In this document: positions 1 to 12,769 of the stretch, piece after piece
How positions within the stretch are numbered: position 1 is the first letter of the stretch
How the letters are laid out: each line of letters opens with the position of its first letter
Assembly (NCBI RefSeq): GCF_010093595.1
Contig: NW_022985437.1
Coordinates: forward strand, 2,357,431-2,421,430
DNA length: 64,000 nucleotides
From: Mytilinidion resinicola
Taxonomy: Eukaryota > Ascomycota > Dothideomycetes > Mytilinidiales > Mytilinidiaceae
Reading direction: 5' to 3'
Translations under genes and position numbers: made by a program
Notes under the pieces: model-generated
Databases searched by the model: none
Told to the model about the DNA's origin: nothing
Seen by the model: the letters and a program-made list of their open reading frames with translations, nothing else

Positions 1-747
1 TCTCTTTCTGTTTGTGTTTCACTGGGCTATATCCGCCAATGTCGGCTTGTTTGTTTGTTGGACTGCTTCATGCTACGGATGGGGGAAGTGGTGTTGAGGG
101 GTTTTAAGGTTCGTCGCAAGCGGGTTGCTGCGGCTACAGTGAATAGTTTAGTGCCAGACAGAATGTGATTTATCGAAAGTTCCGAACGAATCATCTCCGC
201 TTCTTTGCCTGTGAAAATCGGCTGTGCTGGGTTCTGTAGTGAGTGAGGAATTCATGGAAAATGTAGAGTACAGTAGTTTGTGCGCTCTCTTTGCATTTAG
301 TTCCAATCTTGCGTTTAAATTTTTGATGAGACGCTGGGTTCACTCCGAATGAAACCGCGAAACAGGTCGATCAGAAGCGTTTAAGGCCACTCTAACCTGC
401 GTTGTCTCAACTTTTACGTCTTGTCTAAATTCGTGTTAATGCAATGGACCTCACACAGTGGTAAGCAGGAGTGCACAGACTTATGTCCTAGCCCTGGAAG
501 TGAGATTCTCTATTCCTTGGGCAGGATGGTCTTCACTGCATATACATCTGTAGATAGGCGAGCAACCAATCTAATCATTGATATTCAGACGATGTGGATC
601 TCGGAGAGAAGCACGTGACGCCAAGACTTCTCTCGCTTCTAACCGCACAGAAATTGGGCACCCAGAACCTCCACCATCTCCTCTCTCCAATTCCAAACCA
701 ACACAACTCTTCGAGGACAGCCGACATCAGCCCCTAAACAAGTCAAA
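1..747. other. Intergenic region upstream of RPS12
   Basis: No coding region is supported here. Short open frames at 421-841 have no recognisable product and overlap the promoter and 5' leader of the ribosomal protein gene that starts at 748. The last 100 bases are CT-rich, as is usual for leaders of highly expressed fungal genes. Confidence 0.6.
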
Positions 748-1407
748 ATGGTACGTCTCCACGCCGCCTCACCCAATTCCTAAACTCTCCCATCAATTCC
801 CTCCGCAATCCCCCCAATACCTCACCATCAACCCTATCTAACACCCCTCCCAGTCGGACGGAGAAGAGCCCACCTCCCCAATCGCCGAAGAGACCGCCGA
901 GGTCGAAGTCAGCGCCGATGCCTCTGCCGGCAAGGGCCAGATGTCGGTGCTCGAAGCGCTCAAGGGCGTGCTGAAGCTCGCGCTGATCCACGACGGGCTG
1001 GCGCGCGGCCTGCGCGAAGCGTCCAAGGCGCTGGACCGGCGCCAGGCGCACATGTGCGTGCTCAACGAGGCGTGCGAGGAGGAGGCGTACAAGAAGCTGG
1101 TCGTGGCACTGTGCTCGGAGCACAAGATTCCGCTGATCAAGGTGCCGGATGGGAAGCAGTTGGGCGAGTGGGCGGGGTTGTGTAAGTGCTGAATCTCTAT
1201 TTTTTGGCGGGGGGATTTTCGGCATGGGAGGATTTCAAAATGAAAGTTACTGAGGATGGAACGGGGCTAATGAACTGCGCAGGCCAGATCGATCGTGAGG
1301 GTAACGCCCGCAAGGTCGTCAACTGCTCGTGCGTTGTCGTCAAGGACTGGGGTGAAGAGTCCCAGGAGCGCAGCATCCTCCTCAACTACTTCCAGACCGA
1401 GCAATAG
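748..1407 (+). CDS. RPS12: 40S ribosomal protein S12 (eS12)
   Basis: Structural protein of the small cytosolic ribosomal subunit, member of the L7Ae/L30e/S12e/Gadd45 RNA-binding fold. Exons are 748-750, 854-1181 and 1283-1407, giving 456 nt and 151 residues, the usual fungal length. Exon 1 codes only for the initiator Met: the GTACGT donor follows the ATG directly. The second junction splits the Cys codon in [13 protein letters not shown] (donor GTAAGT at 1182, acceptor CAG ending at 1282). Diagnostic stretches are [21 protein letters not shown], the C-terminal [18 protein letters not shown] and the end [11 protein letters not shown]. The N-terminal about 25 residues are acidic and variable ([13 protein letters not shown]). 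The downstream neighbour TAD1 converges on it. I am sure of the family; the exon model is frame-consistent. Confidence 0.95.
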
Positions 1408-1725
1408 ATGCAACTCAGCTCGCGTACCTCGATTACCAACTCTTCAGTGTGTTTCCGGCCTCCGACTGTTTCTACGATGGCCGAATTGAGGATGGACTGG
1501 CTGGGGGAAGGAAGTGGAGCCAAGAGGGAAGAAGCGTGAACAAGGGAACATTTCGGAATGGATGCATAGACCTGGCTTTATCTAAACGATCTAGCCACAA
1601 CAAAAGCCAATCAACATCTTAACCTCACTGGCGTCTTCAATCGTGTGCACTCACAGGAAGTGGAATGGGTAGAAAGTTACCTTCCAAGACCTATACCGTT
1701 TAATACGCGATAATGCTACGTGAAC

Positions 1726-3099
1726 CTACTCTAAACCAAAAACATCGTCCCCCTTGTTCTCCGGCCACCCTTTCAAAGGACCGCTCTCCCCCTTGACATC
1801 CGCTTTCACAGTTCTCCGCCATTCCAGCAAGTCTAGCTTCTTCACATCCTGATATCGCACTTCCCTCCCCACTCCTAATAACGCAGGAACTGCCAATAGC
1901 GCCGCCACATCAGCCACAGCTTTCCACATAGACTTCCTACATAATCTACTAGCCCCGCGCGGGTCGAATTGCTTGCGGCCCTGCAGCACACCACCAATCA
2001 GGGTCTCCTGGAACTTCGGCGTGTACACCGCGCTGATATTTGAAGGGACGGGCGTCTGGGATATCTCGAAGCTGCGACGTGAATATGCAAACTCCTGAAC
2101 TACGGGCCGCACCTCGAAAGGCTGGAATCTATATCCCGAACCTCCGGTTCCCCATCTCGTGATCATTTCAGGGGTAATGCCAGCCATACGCCCTGAGGGC
2201 CCGAACGCGCGAGCAATGGCAGTAGGCACGTACTGAGCAGCTGGGAGAACGAGAGTGGAAAGGTAAGCATTGCGTGGTGAGACGAGGAGAGATGTGACGG
2301 AGGAGAGAAGGGATGCTGTTTCTGCCAGAGCAAGCTTGTCGGTGCAGGACTTGCTGAGGGTGGGCGGGGCATCAGTGCGGGATGGCTTGAGGCGGACATG
2401 GCCGAGGAGTGAGAAGTTGGCGCGTCCACGAAGTCCAGCGGGAGGTTGGTCTAGATCCTCTGAAGAGGGTGGAGGGACTGGCCAAGGGGTCGCGTCGTCT
2501 TGGGCGTCCATGACGAGCTCCATGCTGGCGTCCCCGCAGGGCGCTTCGGAACTGTACATGTGGATCTGTACGCTCTCTTTGATGGTGAAAGGCTGGTGCT
2601 CTGCTCTCGTGATCTCGCCCTCTTCGCGGTGGCGGAGGAAGGCTGACGGACGGAGGCCAGAAGCGGCGAGGTCGGCGCATTCTTCGATGAGGAAGCGGTT
2701 GAAGGCGCGAATGGCTACGATTTCGGCATGCCAATCGTGCAGAATATTGCCATGGGCGAGAGGAAGTTTGGAAGAGGGGAGGCACTTCATGCCCGTGCTA
2801 TTGGATGGTCAGCGCGACTACTATCTGGCTGAATACTGTGTATCAAAAGTGCCGAGTCGCATACCCCAAAGAAGCGCATGTCAAGGGGCCGCCATCTTCA
2901 CTAGGCGATTAGTGAGCGATTGCCTCATTCAGGCGCGTCGTAAGAGGTGGAGTATACCGTCAGACAGCACTATGCCGCTCAGAGGAACCCATTCACGCGT
3001 GCCGTCGCCGCGTGGCCGGGGCTTGCGCTTCGCAGGTAGGGCCTCAAACGCAGCCAGCACACAGGCGGCAATGGCATCAGCAGACATCGACAATGCCAT
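1726..3099 (-). CDS. TAD1: tRNA-specific adenosine deaminase (Tad1/ADAT1)
   Basis: Deaminates adenosine 37 to inosine in eukaryotic tRNA-Ala; ADAR/ADAT1 editase family. Exons (minus) are 2958-3099, 2865-2895 and 1726-2797, 1245 nt, 414 residues. The deaminase core is visible: REWVPLSGIVLS, then TGMKCLPSSKLP, then HDWHAEIVAIRAFNRFL (zinc His and proton-shuttling Glu in HAE), PCGD and SCTDK (the two zinc Cys). The tiny 31-nt middle exon codes for DGGPLTCASLG; the acceptor GAAG|ATGG of intron 1 is the only one that keeps frame, after a CTAAT branch site. The start is the ATG at 3099 (MALSMSADAIAACVLAAF); the open frame runs further upstream but only from a GTG. The gene is divergent from the NT-C2 gene with 218 bases between start codons. 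Confidence 0.92.
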
Positions 3100-3317
3100 T
3101 GTGATAGGGAAGGTTGCATCGGCATTGGTGGTGTTCACTGATAAGTGGCTCGAATCAAGTTAGAATCTATGGCGTCCAAGCTCTTATCCCCGCGACGTCC
3201 GTCACTATTGGGTTTGCCTGACATACATTCACTCCGCATCCGGACGGCGCAACTCCAGGTGCAACCGGCCTCCACCTCACTATCTATTTGTACTGCCGCG
3301 TTTCCTCACCTTCCACT
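3100..3317. promoter_or_regulatory. Short divergent promoter between TAD1 and the NT-C2 gene
   Basis: The 218 bases separate two start codons that face away from each other, so both promoters must lie here or overlap the first exons. The stretch contains the sequence ctatttg at 3282 but no clear TATA box. Shared regulation is an inference from spacing only. Confidence 0.5.
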
Positions 3318-4655
3318 ATGCAGGCTTTTGGTGAGAAATGTCGCTCCGGCGGGCGCACGCAATTGCGACCCATACGCTGACCTATGCAGTGCCCAAGACT
3401 CGCAGAGTAAGCTTCACGCCCTCTGTAAACCCTGTCGAAGTCCATTGCTAACGTTCGCGAAGCCCAAGTTTGACCTAAACCTCAAAGTAGACACCCCATC
3501 GTTTCGATTCAAGTGGCTTTGTTAATGCAAGAGCTAGATCGTCGACCTCACCAACGTCCCGCTCGTTTCCGGCTCATCCTTTGTTAAATGGCACCTCCCG
3601 CACTCTACCGCCGCCGAGCACCGTGGCCGAACCGATAAGAGCCCCATAAAAGACCACAAAGTCGCGTACGACTACGAAAAGACCACGTCTGTGAGGCTCA
3701 CTGTCGACAAGAATGGCATGCTGCAGGAATCATGGATACACTTCGAGGTGGTGCAGGAATACTCGGTCGGCGGCCGGAGCGAGCGCATTGCTTTGGGGAA
3801 CGTCAAACTGAACCTGGCCGAGTATGTGGAGCAAAGCGAAGCGGATGGTGAAGAGGGTGTGTGCAGGAGGTACTTGATGCAAGAGAGTAAAATCAACAGC
3901 ACGCTGAAGGTTTGTATATCCCGAACGCCTTGTATAGGCTTGGGCTGACACAACAGCAGATCAATATCTTCATGAAGCAGACAGAAGGTGACAAAAACTT
4001 TATAGCGTAAGAAGGATTTAGCAATGCAGTACGCGCAGTTGCTAATAAGACCAGTCCTCCACTCAAAACCGCGCAAGTGTTTGGCGGCATAGCCGGCATA
4101 ATGTCCGCCGAACAGGGGGAACCAGATGATGTGGGGAGTAAGTTTTCGCCACTAGATGCTTGCTACGTACCTTACTGATAGCTAGTAGGCACGCCTGCGC
4201 TGAGCAGTAAATCTGGAGAAGCGGGTGAACTGCAGGACATGTATAGGCGATCACTCGCGGCATTCTGGGCAGCACAGCCCGGCGAACTCAAAGCTGATGA
4301 GTGCATAGAGGACATATTCTCAGGTGGCGACGGGTGGGGCGACAGGGACAAGGCATACGACACTCAGTCGAATATGAAGACTGTGAATGGACAGAGCAGT
4401 GATTCCCTGAGTGAGAGCGACACGCTGTCGTCCCACAGGAGGATGCATCGAGGGGAAAGCCTCAGAAAATCACATGAGACTATCAGGCCTGGCGATGGCG
4501 GCCACGGAACGTCTGGAGGGGTGCGAGGAAGAGGGAGCTTAGAGCAGCAAGCACATCACATGAAGGTAGAGGCGGAGAGGAGGCGAGTCAGGCCTACTCG
4601 TGAGGTTGACGAGTTTGAGGTGAGAGAGGATTTACGGAGCTGGAAACTAAGTTAG
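3318..4655 (+). CDS. NT-C2 domain protein (EEIG1/FAM102-like)
   Basis: Seven exons: 3318-3330, 3390-3406, 3463-3486, 3538-3909, 3960-4006, 4055-4137 and 4189-4655; 1023 nt, 340 residues. The N-terminus MQAFVPKTRRPKFDLNLKIVDLTNVPLVSG opens an N-terminal C2 domain that continues through FVKWHL, VAYDYEKTTSVRLTVDKNGMLQESWIHFEVVQE and VKLNLAEYV to STLKINIFMKQTEGDKNF (about residues 10-160). This is the NT-C2 fold, a membrane- or protein-binding C2 variant. The C-terminal half is low-complexity, rich in Ser, Arg and Glu, and probably disordered. Four of the first five exons are under 50 nt, so gene predictors may miss the N-terminus. The molecular role in fungi is not known to me. Confidence 0.85.
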
Positions 4656-4846
4656 ATCAAGATACCAATTGCTTCATAACCATCCTCTATTCGAGTCAAG
4701 ACGCACACTATCTTTCATAGTGACTTTTATTTAGCTAATGCAGTCTTGGTGGGTCATGGTCACGTGCGCGGGCGGTGAAGCGCATCTTCAAAAAGTCGTC
4801 TGCGAACTCTCGCCTTCTCGCATCGCACTCCGCGCAAATTCTCCCC

Positions 4847-7526
4847 ATGTTGGCGCATCGGACCTCTGGTGCCTTTGTCTGTATCCAATGTCGTCTTCGA
4901 GCCATACCCTTCCAGAAAACACGACGAATCCTGCGCAGAGGCCCGATTGCGCGTTTCTCGTCCACTCCTTTACGCTCCCAAGATGACGAGGGTTTCCCAG
5001 ATCAACAACTTCAGCGTCCCGCGCTCACCCTAAGGAGGAACTCCCGGTCGCGAAGGCTTCGAGGAAAGCGAGACGGGACCCTGTACAGTGAAGATGCTGA
5101 GTCACTGAACATTGCGTCCTTGGGCACACCATCGGAGATCATTGTTCTTCGAGATGCTGATCGAAGCTACTCGTTCAAGACACTAGACGGTGTGGCCAAC
5201 TATAAACAAGAGGACAAGGAGGAGAAACAAAAGGACGCAGAAGAGGAGGCATCAAAACAGGGTGACATATTTGCCTCGCTGATAAAGGAGAATGCGACTC
5301 CCGAGCAAGAGGAAGTAAATGCGCAAATCGAGAACCTGCGACCGAAAATATCACCGGAGCTCAATGACCCTAATGGATCCGTCTACCTCCCCAATGCAGA
5401 ATTCAAGAGGATATACAACATGTTATATACTGGCTTCACAGGTCCCCAACTGGCTCGATATTTCACGGACAGCACGGGAATATTGAAGGGTGGTGGAAAT
5501 GACAACGTTGTGCAGGGATTGATCAAGGCTTCTGGTTCAGGCAAAGGGGCACGCTTTCAAACAGAATGGTTGCCCGGAACAAGCCCAATTTCTTCGCGAT
5601 TATCCAGAGGAAGTGATGCCATGTTGAGTCGAATATCGAAGCAGAAAGGCAGCAGTAAAAGATTACTCGTAGATCAAATCTTACGGGGGGCATGGCATGT
5701 AATTCTGTTGGAGGAGATTGAGGCACCGGGGGAGCTGGAGATATCATTGAAGCGTTGGCAGTTGTCCTTGTTGTTCGCTGGCAGTAAGGCACACATGTCT
5801 CCGTATTGGACACAGCTAATATAGCACAGGCACTCCAACTCCGCTTGACTTGATTGGAGCGAATCGAAAAGCTAAGATCGAGATATTCTGGCCGCACAGT
5901 GTTCTTCGGATAACGGCAGATAAGAATTCTGCTGAATATGCTGCACGAGACGTAGAAGCCTTGCTGAAGAAAACCGAGCGATTGCCATTCGACCTGGAGC
6001 CCTGGAGACCTCTCCTCCCAAAAAAAGCACCAAAAGACCTTACCGAACTTTTCAAACCTAACGATTTCACGCTGATAGAGAAGTTGACTGGGACTGTCGT
6101 GGAGAAAGGGTCCCAGAGCACTGTGAGTCTTACCTTTTAATTCGCCGGAGTACGCTCATTTTCTTAGCTTATCATCCGTGGATTGAGCAACGCACACACT
6201 AGAGACGCTTATCGGAGCTTGTTGACGATACTTAAACTCGACGACCGGACTTCTAGGATGGCCATTACAAAATTTAGATCAAAGAGTGATAGGAAGGAAA
6301 GCACATTTGTTCGGACATCTTCTAAGAACGCATTGGAGTATAATCAATGCAATCTAGACCTGGTTCGTTGGACTCGGCCCTTTGCTAGATCCGAAGTTCT
6401 GAGTGGAGAGGCTGCCACACTACCGGAATCATCATTTGATCATAATCTCCGGACTGAGATTATGACGAAATTGGGAAAACCTACACTATTCTCGGCAATA
6501 TCTGAACCAACAGTTACAGACCAAGACGCAAATATCAAAGACCCACGTTGGTCAAACCATGTGGAGATGCAGACTACTGCTAAATTGGGACATGTCCTTC
6601 ATCCTATCCAGACTAAATCATCAGTTCTGTCAAGATTTGACGACCAAGGGGTGGACAGATCGAATTCCATGGCCGTCTTTTCGAATACTATCCCTGGAAT
6701 ATCCCACCTACTCCAAAGCTTCAGCTCGTTGCCGAATGATATCAACCTCGAGAATGTTCTGGAGTACCATTTCATACCCTCGCCTCTTCCAGGCAGTGGT
6801 TTTGACGTTAAGAACAAATATCCTAAATTACGCATCCTGGTCACCATGAAGCGCGATGGCAATGTCAGACTGACAGGTGTTAGGCTTGACCTCTATGAAG
6901 ACTACATCGATGTGCTGCTCCCTGACCAGGCCACCGACATACGCTTCCGACGACGGCAATCGGCATACCTGTATCGGGCAGACGACGAGAAGCATGTTGT
7001 TTCTTTCTTCAAAGCCATTGCCAACAACATCAAAGGTGACGGAAAGCTTTCCGCCCCCGCATCTCTCAAACTCCCCATCCCGACCTGGACCATCATCAGC
7101 CCGAACCGCACACCCTTCAAGCGCTTCAAGCTAGATCCCTTCCGGACCGAAATGGTCGACTTCATCTTCCTCGGCATCCAGCACCGCCAGACCGTTCTGA
7201 TGCCATTCGGCAAACACGCCGACGAGGACCTGCCCTTTAGCGCCCACAACCTTGCGTACTCTGGCGTCGAAGCCGGCCAGCTTTCTGGGAAGTTTGGCGA
7301 GCTTTCTCTGAAGTACAGCAAGAAGAACAAGTCCAAGGACATCCACCCCAAGCTGGCAAACGGCATCCTCGCGCATTTCGTCAAGTCTGCGTTCAAGGTT
7401 GTCGATCGGATCTCGTTGGGATCCCTCAATCAGAGCCCGTTTGCGGAACTACGACCGCAGAGTTGGAACGCGTCGCGCTCGACTGTCCTGACGGAGAAGC
7501 TGGAGTCGGAGATTGTGCGTCTGTAG
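4847..7526 (+). CDS. SLS1: Mitochondrial inner-membrane regulator Sls1
   Basis: Sls1 family protein, which couples transcription to translation of mitochondrial mRNAs at the inner membrane. Exons 4847-5783, 5830-6122 and 6168-7526 sum to 2589 nt, 862 residues. The start at 4847 gives a classic presequence rich in Arg, Ser and Thr (MLAHRTSGAFVCIQCRLR to RGPIARFSSTPLRSQ); the frame is open further upstream only from a GTG. Family landmarks: VYLPNAEFKRIYNMLYTGFTGPQL, LVDQILRGAW, GELEISLKRWQLSLLFAG, and the KH-like TPLDLIGANRKAKIEIFWP with RDVEALLKKTE. The middle (about residues 130-165) is acidic and Lys/Glu-rich. Intron 1 is 46 nt and intron 2 is 45 nt, both in good phase. It converges on TEF1. 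Confidence 0.9.
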
Positions 7527-8299
7527 AAACACCTCTTAAGCTCCTGGGCTGGGGAAAATAGGTGGCCGTGTAGCACGTTGTACATACACTTGTATTTGAT
7601 CGAATGTTGCACTCTTCTTGCATTGGTGGCGTTGGAGAAGGGCATTGGTTGAAAGGGCTCTTGTATTATATTTGTAGTCAATCGCATAGCGAATTAGTGT
7701 ATGTGTTGGGCTAGTCGATGGGCTCAAAGCATGTTTTTGAATCCTGTAAATCAGATGAGATATCCAGTCAGTGTACATCTGCTTGCGACTGTTTGGGGCG
7801 TCTCGACACACCATCAGGAATCTGGAAGCTATGAAAATGTTGTGAGGGCGTGATTGAAGCCGGTTTTGGAACGCCTTTGAACAACAGTGCCTAGCTGAGC
7901 CACCCCTCGAGGTCGGATCCAACAAGCAAAATCCACATTAACAAGCTACAATCTTGGAGCTAGCAAGCCAACATCAAACATCATGATACTCTAGCAATGC
8001 CGAGTGTACTTCAATCTAAGTTAGACATTTCACAAAGACAAACATCGACATACTAGAGCGACGTTTACATATCACATTCATCACAACAGCAGTAAGGTAT
8101 GTGTGCCCACCCATTGAATTCATTAGAAAGATCATGATTCTATGGAAATGAGCAACGCCAGTTCGCCCCCACCGTCATGCATGACCATTGACTAGAGATA
8201 GAACCTAACCACCACCACATCTCAAACATCCCCAAACATCCCCAGAAATCCTCCTTCCCACCATTTTCGAATCGAATTGTCGAAGCAGGCGCGAGCCGT
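7527..8299. other. Convergent 3' region between SLS1 and TEF1
   Basis: 773 bases separate two stop codons that face each other. The stretch holds only the two 3' untranslated regions as far as I can see. The open frames on the minus strand at 7426-7925 are unsupported. No RNA gene or repeat was recognised. Confidence 0.6.
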
Positions 8300-10140
<1,841 letters not shown>

Positions 10141-11885
10141 GTTTGCGGTATTGTGTTGTTTTTTGGACTGGAAGTTGAAGTGAAGTAGATTGAAAGCTCC
10201 TAGGCGCTGTCAATGATGGCCGCGATGATGCAGAGTGCGGTGATCTTACAGGCACAAATACTTGATTTGAGGTATGAGGACAAAGGTGAGAAGAGGGTCG
10301 AGGGGCGGACGAGAATTTGTATCGGCCGTGGACGGCGCTAAAACGGAGTAGTAAGCGAGAGCCAGGGTTGCTCGCCCACCGTCAGAGCCAGCAGAGCTTT
10401 CGGGCAGGTTCTCTTTGCGGCGGCCCAACCTTGCTCCAGGTGAATTGCCAGTCCAGTCATGCCTGTCTCTGCCGTGCAGCTGGCCTTAAGCCGGCCCCGG
10501 ATTTTTCTAGGTCTACACCGCAATTCTGGCGTGGTTGAGCTTCGCCACTGTGGTTCGAGGGCGTGACAGCCTCAGAATTCTGGCATCAAAACAATGCCTA
10601 CCATTCCACGTATGGCATAGCAACACAACGTCAAACACTTCCCCACCCCGAGCATCTCTTCAAAGTTTTTAGTATGAGCCTCTGGCTATCATATTAACAA
10701 GTTCAATAAGCCGTTCCCGATCAATTCACCTTGATAACTTCCATAAAGACACTCCGCGGGGGGACACTGGTACCGCCTGAGTCAACGGTTCAACCCTACT
10801 TGCCTCCGCAATAATGTAACGAATCACGAGGCTCGTTTTCTAGTGGGTGCTGCACCAAGCTGGAACGGGAGTCATCGAGCTCCATTATTCTATCCGAAGC
10901 AAAGCGGCGAGGCTCGTAAGGGAACAATGACTTTGACATAGTTCTGGATGTACCCTTAATGGAGTCGAAGCTAACGTACTATAGTGTAGGGGCTCAAGTC
11001 TAAAGTGAGTTAAGTCGGAACGCTTCTAGTCGGGACCCAGATGAGTCAAATATGTAGAAGGTTATATGCTACACGCTTATCCTGTGGTTTATTATCCAGC
11101 TCCTTAGATAGCTTAATTAACTTCAAGCAGCTCTCAATGTCAGTCCTTCATCAAGCCTCATTTCTTGCTTCTATCTTTTCCACGTCTGCAATATAGTGAT
11201 GATAGGATAAAGAACATTCATGAGCCCCCTTATCTTGAACCTGGACCAGCAATAAGTAGAGATCACACCTTGCTAGCATCTTAACTTATTCATTTCCTCT
11301 TACATTTCCATCCCAGTAATCAGTTCGTAACTGGCAATCTGGTTTACATCCTGAATGCATATATTCTCAGGAAGCTGGGAAGCTCGGTGCGCACGGAAAA
11401 GATGAGATCTGCGGACTAATGATGGAGCGACCACTACCGACGTTCGCCGTTGATCAAGTCGTTATCGGAGATAGGTTCGAGACTAGATAAGATCTCAATA
11501 CCTGTGGCTAGACCGCTTCTCCCAGAACTCGACCGCAATCCAGCCAGCATTCTTCGTAGACTTAAGCAGGGCGAACTGGATGAGATTGGGTGTTAACTAT
11601 CCAACAAACCTCAGTAGAGCTCTGAGCTCTTCAGAACCGTGTCTTTGCTGGATCCATCCTAAGCTCCAAGCATCGAGCCCGGTATGTTGGAACTCTCAAA
11701 TACAAGCAAAGTCAGGCGATATCAAGCATATTTGAGGCAAAAGGAACAAACCTTTTCCATTGCTAAAATAGATTCAATTAAGCCTGTCTAGAGAGTATGG
11801 ACTTTCCGTTCCAATACCCTATGAAAGATCTTGTGATAGAGGCAGTGAAAGGGCGTATAAGTCGCCGAGTGAAGCTCGATGGTAT

Positions 11886-11918
11886 CAACTACAAGGGCGG
11901 CCTGCGCCCTTGTAGTTG
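11886..11918. repeat. Perfect 14-bp inverted repeat
   Basis: CAACTACAAGGGCG and its exact reverse complement are separated by GCCTG. A looser outer pair, gtgaaagggcg at about 11847 and cgccctttcgcac at about 11924, extends the symmetry, so the whole unit could fold back over roughly 90 bases. The arms contain TACAAGG, as does the larger palindrome at 36886. Confidence 0.75.
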
Positions 11919-12243
11919 ACCTCCGCCCTTTCGCACTAGTCGAGACCGGATGGATGAATTGACAGCGCTTTCAATGTCCTGTGTCGCTCATGTGCCAATA
12001 CCGCCCGTGGTGTTGTTTGCTGCTGAGTCAACCGCTCAGCCGTAGCTGGAACTGGGTTTCGACCTTGTTAATATTGTCAATACTCTCGGATTGAGTCGTT
12101 TACGACTCAATCCACCTGAAGAACAGGCTCTTTGCAAGCACTATCACAATTTGCAGGAGAGGGTTCCTTTCATGTTGTGTGTTGGAAACAGGAATTCACA
12201 GTGTGCGAAAAGAATCCCCGGCGGGCAAAAAGATCCCAAGCGC

Positions 12244-12255
12244 GGAATCCGAACC
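12244..12255 (-). promoter_or_regulatory. Possible B-box for U6, downstream of the terminator
   Basis: On the minus strand the sequence reads GGTTCGGATTCC, close to the TFIIIC B-box consensus GWTCRANNC. It lies about 75 bases past the U6 T-tract and in the same orientation. In budding yeast the SNR6 B-box lies downstream of the gene in the same way. The match is imperfect (G for A at the sixth position), so this is an inference. No tRNA fold can be made around it. Confidence 0.3.
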
Positions 12256-12329
12256 TAGGGCCCTATGCTTGCGCCGATGGCGACGTGCCTTGCACCTTCG
12301 GTACTCGCAACTTAAAAAAAAACTTCAAA

Positions 12330-12487
12330 AAAATTTTGAAGCTACTCTTTGATAAAGCGTGTCATCCTTAGTGCAGGGGCCATGCTAATCTAGTTGACGT
12401 TAGTTGTTGTAGAGGCATTGTTGGGGGGTGATGTGTGTACCTTCTCTGTATCGTTTCAAATTGACCAAATGCCCGAAGGCGGAGAAC
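12330..12487 (-). ncRNA. U6: U6 spliceosomal snRNA gene with an mRNA-type intron
   Basis: On the minus strand, GTTCTCCGCCTTCGGGCATTTGG (12487 down) starts a U6 with its 5' stem-loop. It continues through TTTGAAACGATACAGAGAAG to 12441. A 51-nt insert (12390-12440) follows: donor GTACAC, branch-like ACTAAC, acceptor ACTAG. The RNA resumes with ATTAGCATGGCCCCTGCAC, AAGGATGACACGC and ends CTTCAAAA before a run of seven T at 12327-12333. Removing the insert gives a continuous U6 of about 104 nt with intact ACAGAGA and AGC triad. A TATA-like TATATG lies at about 12505-12510, near the position expected for a Pol III type 3-like promoter. The intron sits between the ACAGAGA box and the U2/U6 helix I region, the catalytic core. 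An intron in U6 is known from fission yeast and some other fungi. Confidence 0.92.
12390..12440 (-). other. Spliceosomal intron inside U6
   Basis: 51 nt with GT..AG ends and an ACTAAC branch site near the 3' end. Flanks ACAGAGAAG and ATTAGCATGG join into the canonical U6 core. It has no B-box-like sequence, unlike the fission yeast U6 intron. Confidence 0.9.
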
Positions 12488-12769
12488 ACTGAATTTTTTT
12501 GGTACATATACTATGCAAAAGTGCGCGGGTCCCCAGCTCTTGCCACCCACGCTATTCAACCCCCGACCGCCGCGCCTTCGGCGCTGCGGCGCACGAACCA
12601 CCAACACCAAATCGCCATTGCACAACAAGGCATTTCATGGAAAGTAGATTGCGCCCTTATCACTTAATTCAACGCGACTAAAATCATTAGCATCAAATTC
12701 GTGTTCAAGGCAAAACATCTACTATAACTAGCTACAACCATATCGTCATCCGAATACCTACGACAATAC

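Larger units (their letters stand above)
10141..12329. other. TEF1 leader followed by a 1.6-kb ORF-free stretch
   Basis: The first few hundred bases hold the promoter and leader of TEF1. From about 10540 to 12130 neither strand has an open frame of 60 codons, although the base composition is not extreme. I see a degraded-repeat character but recognise no element. It includes a short palindrome at 11886-11918. Confidence 0.5.

Noticed and set aside
743..1225. 160-residue minus-strand open frame over RPS12
   Set aside because: Antisense shadow of the ribosomal protein gene caused by GC-rich codon use.
2270..3163. 297-residue plus-strand open frame
   Set aside because: Antisense to the TAD1 deaminase exons; no domain of its own.
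10750..10815. B-box-like ggttcaaccc suggesting a tRNA
   Set aside because: No A-box at the right distance and no cloverleaf can be drawn.
12200..12275. tRNA-like signal around GGTTCGGATTCC
   Set aside because: The flanks do not pair as a T-stem and acceptor stem; better explained as a possible U6 B-box or chance.
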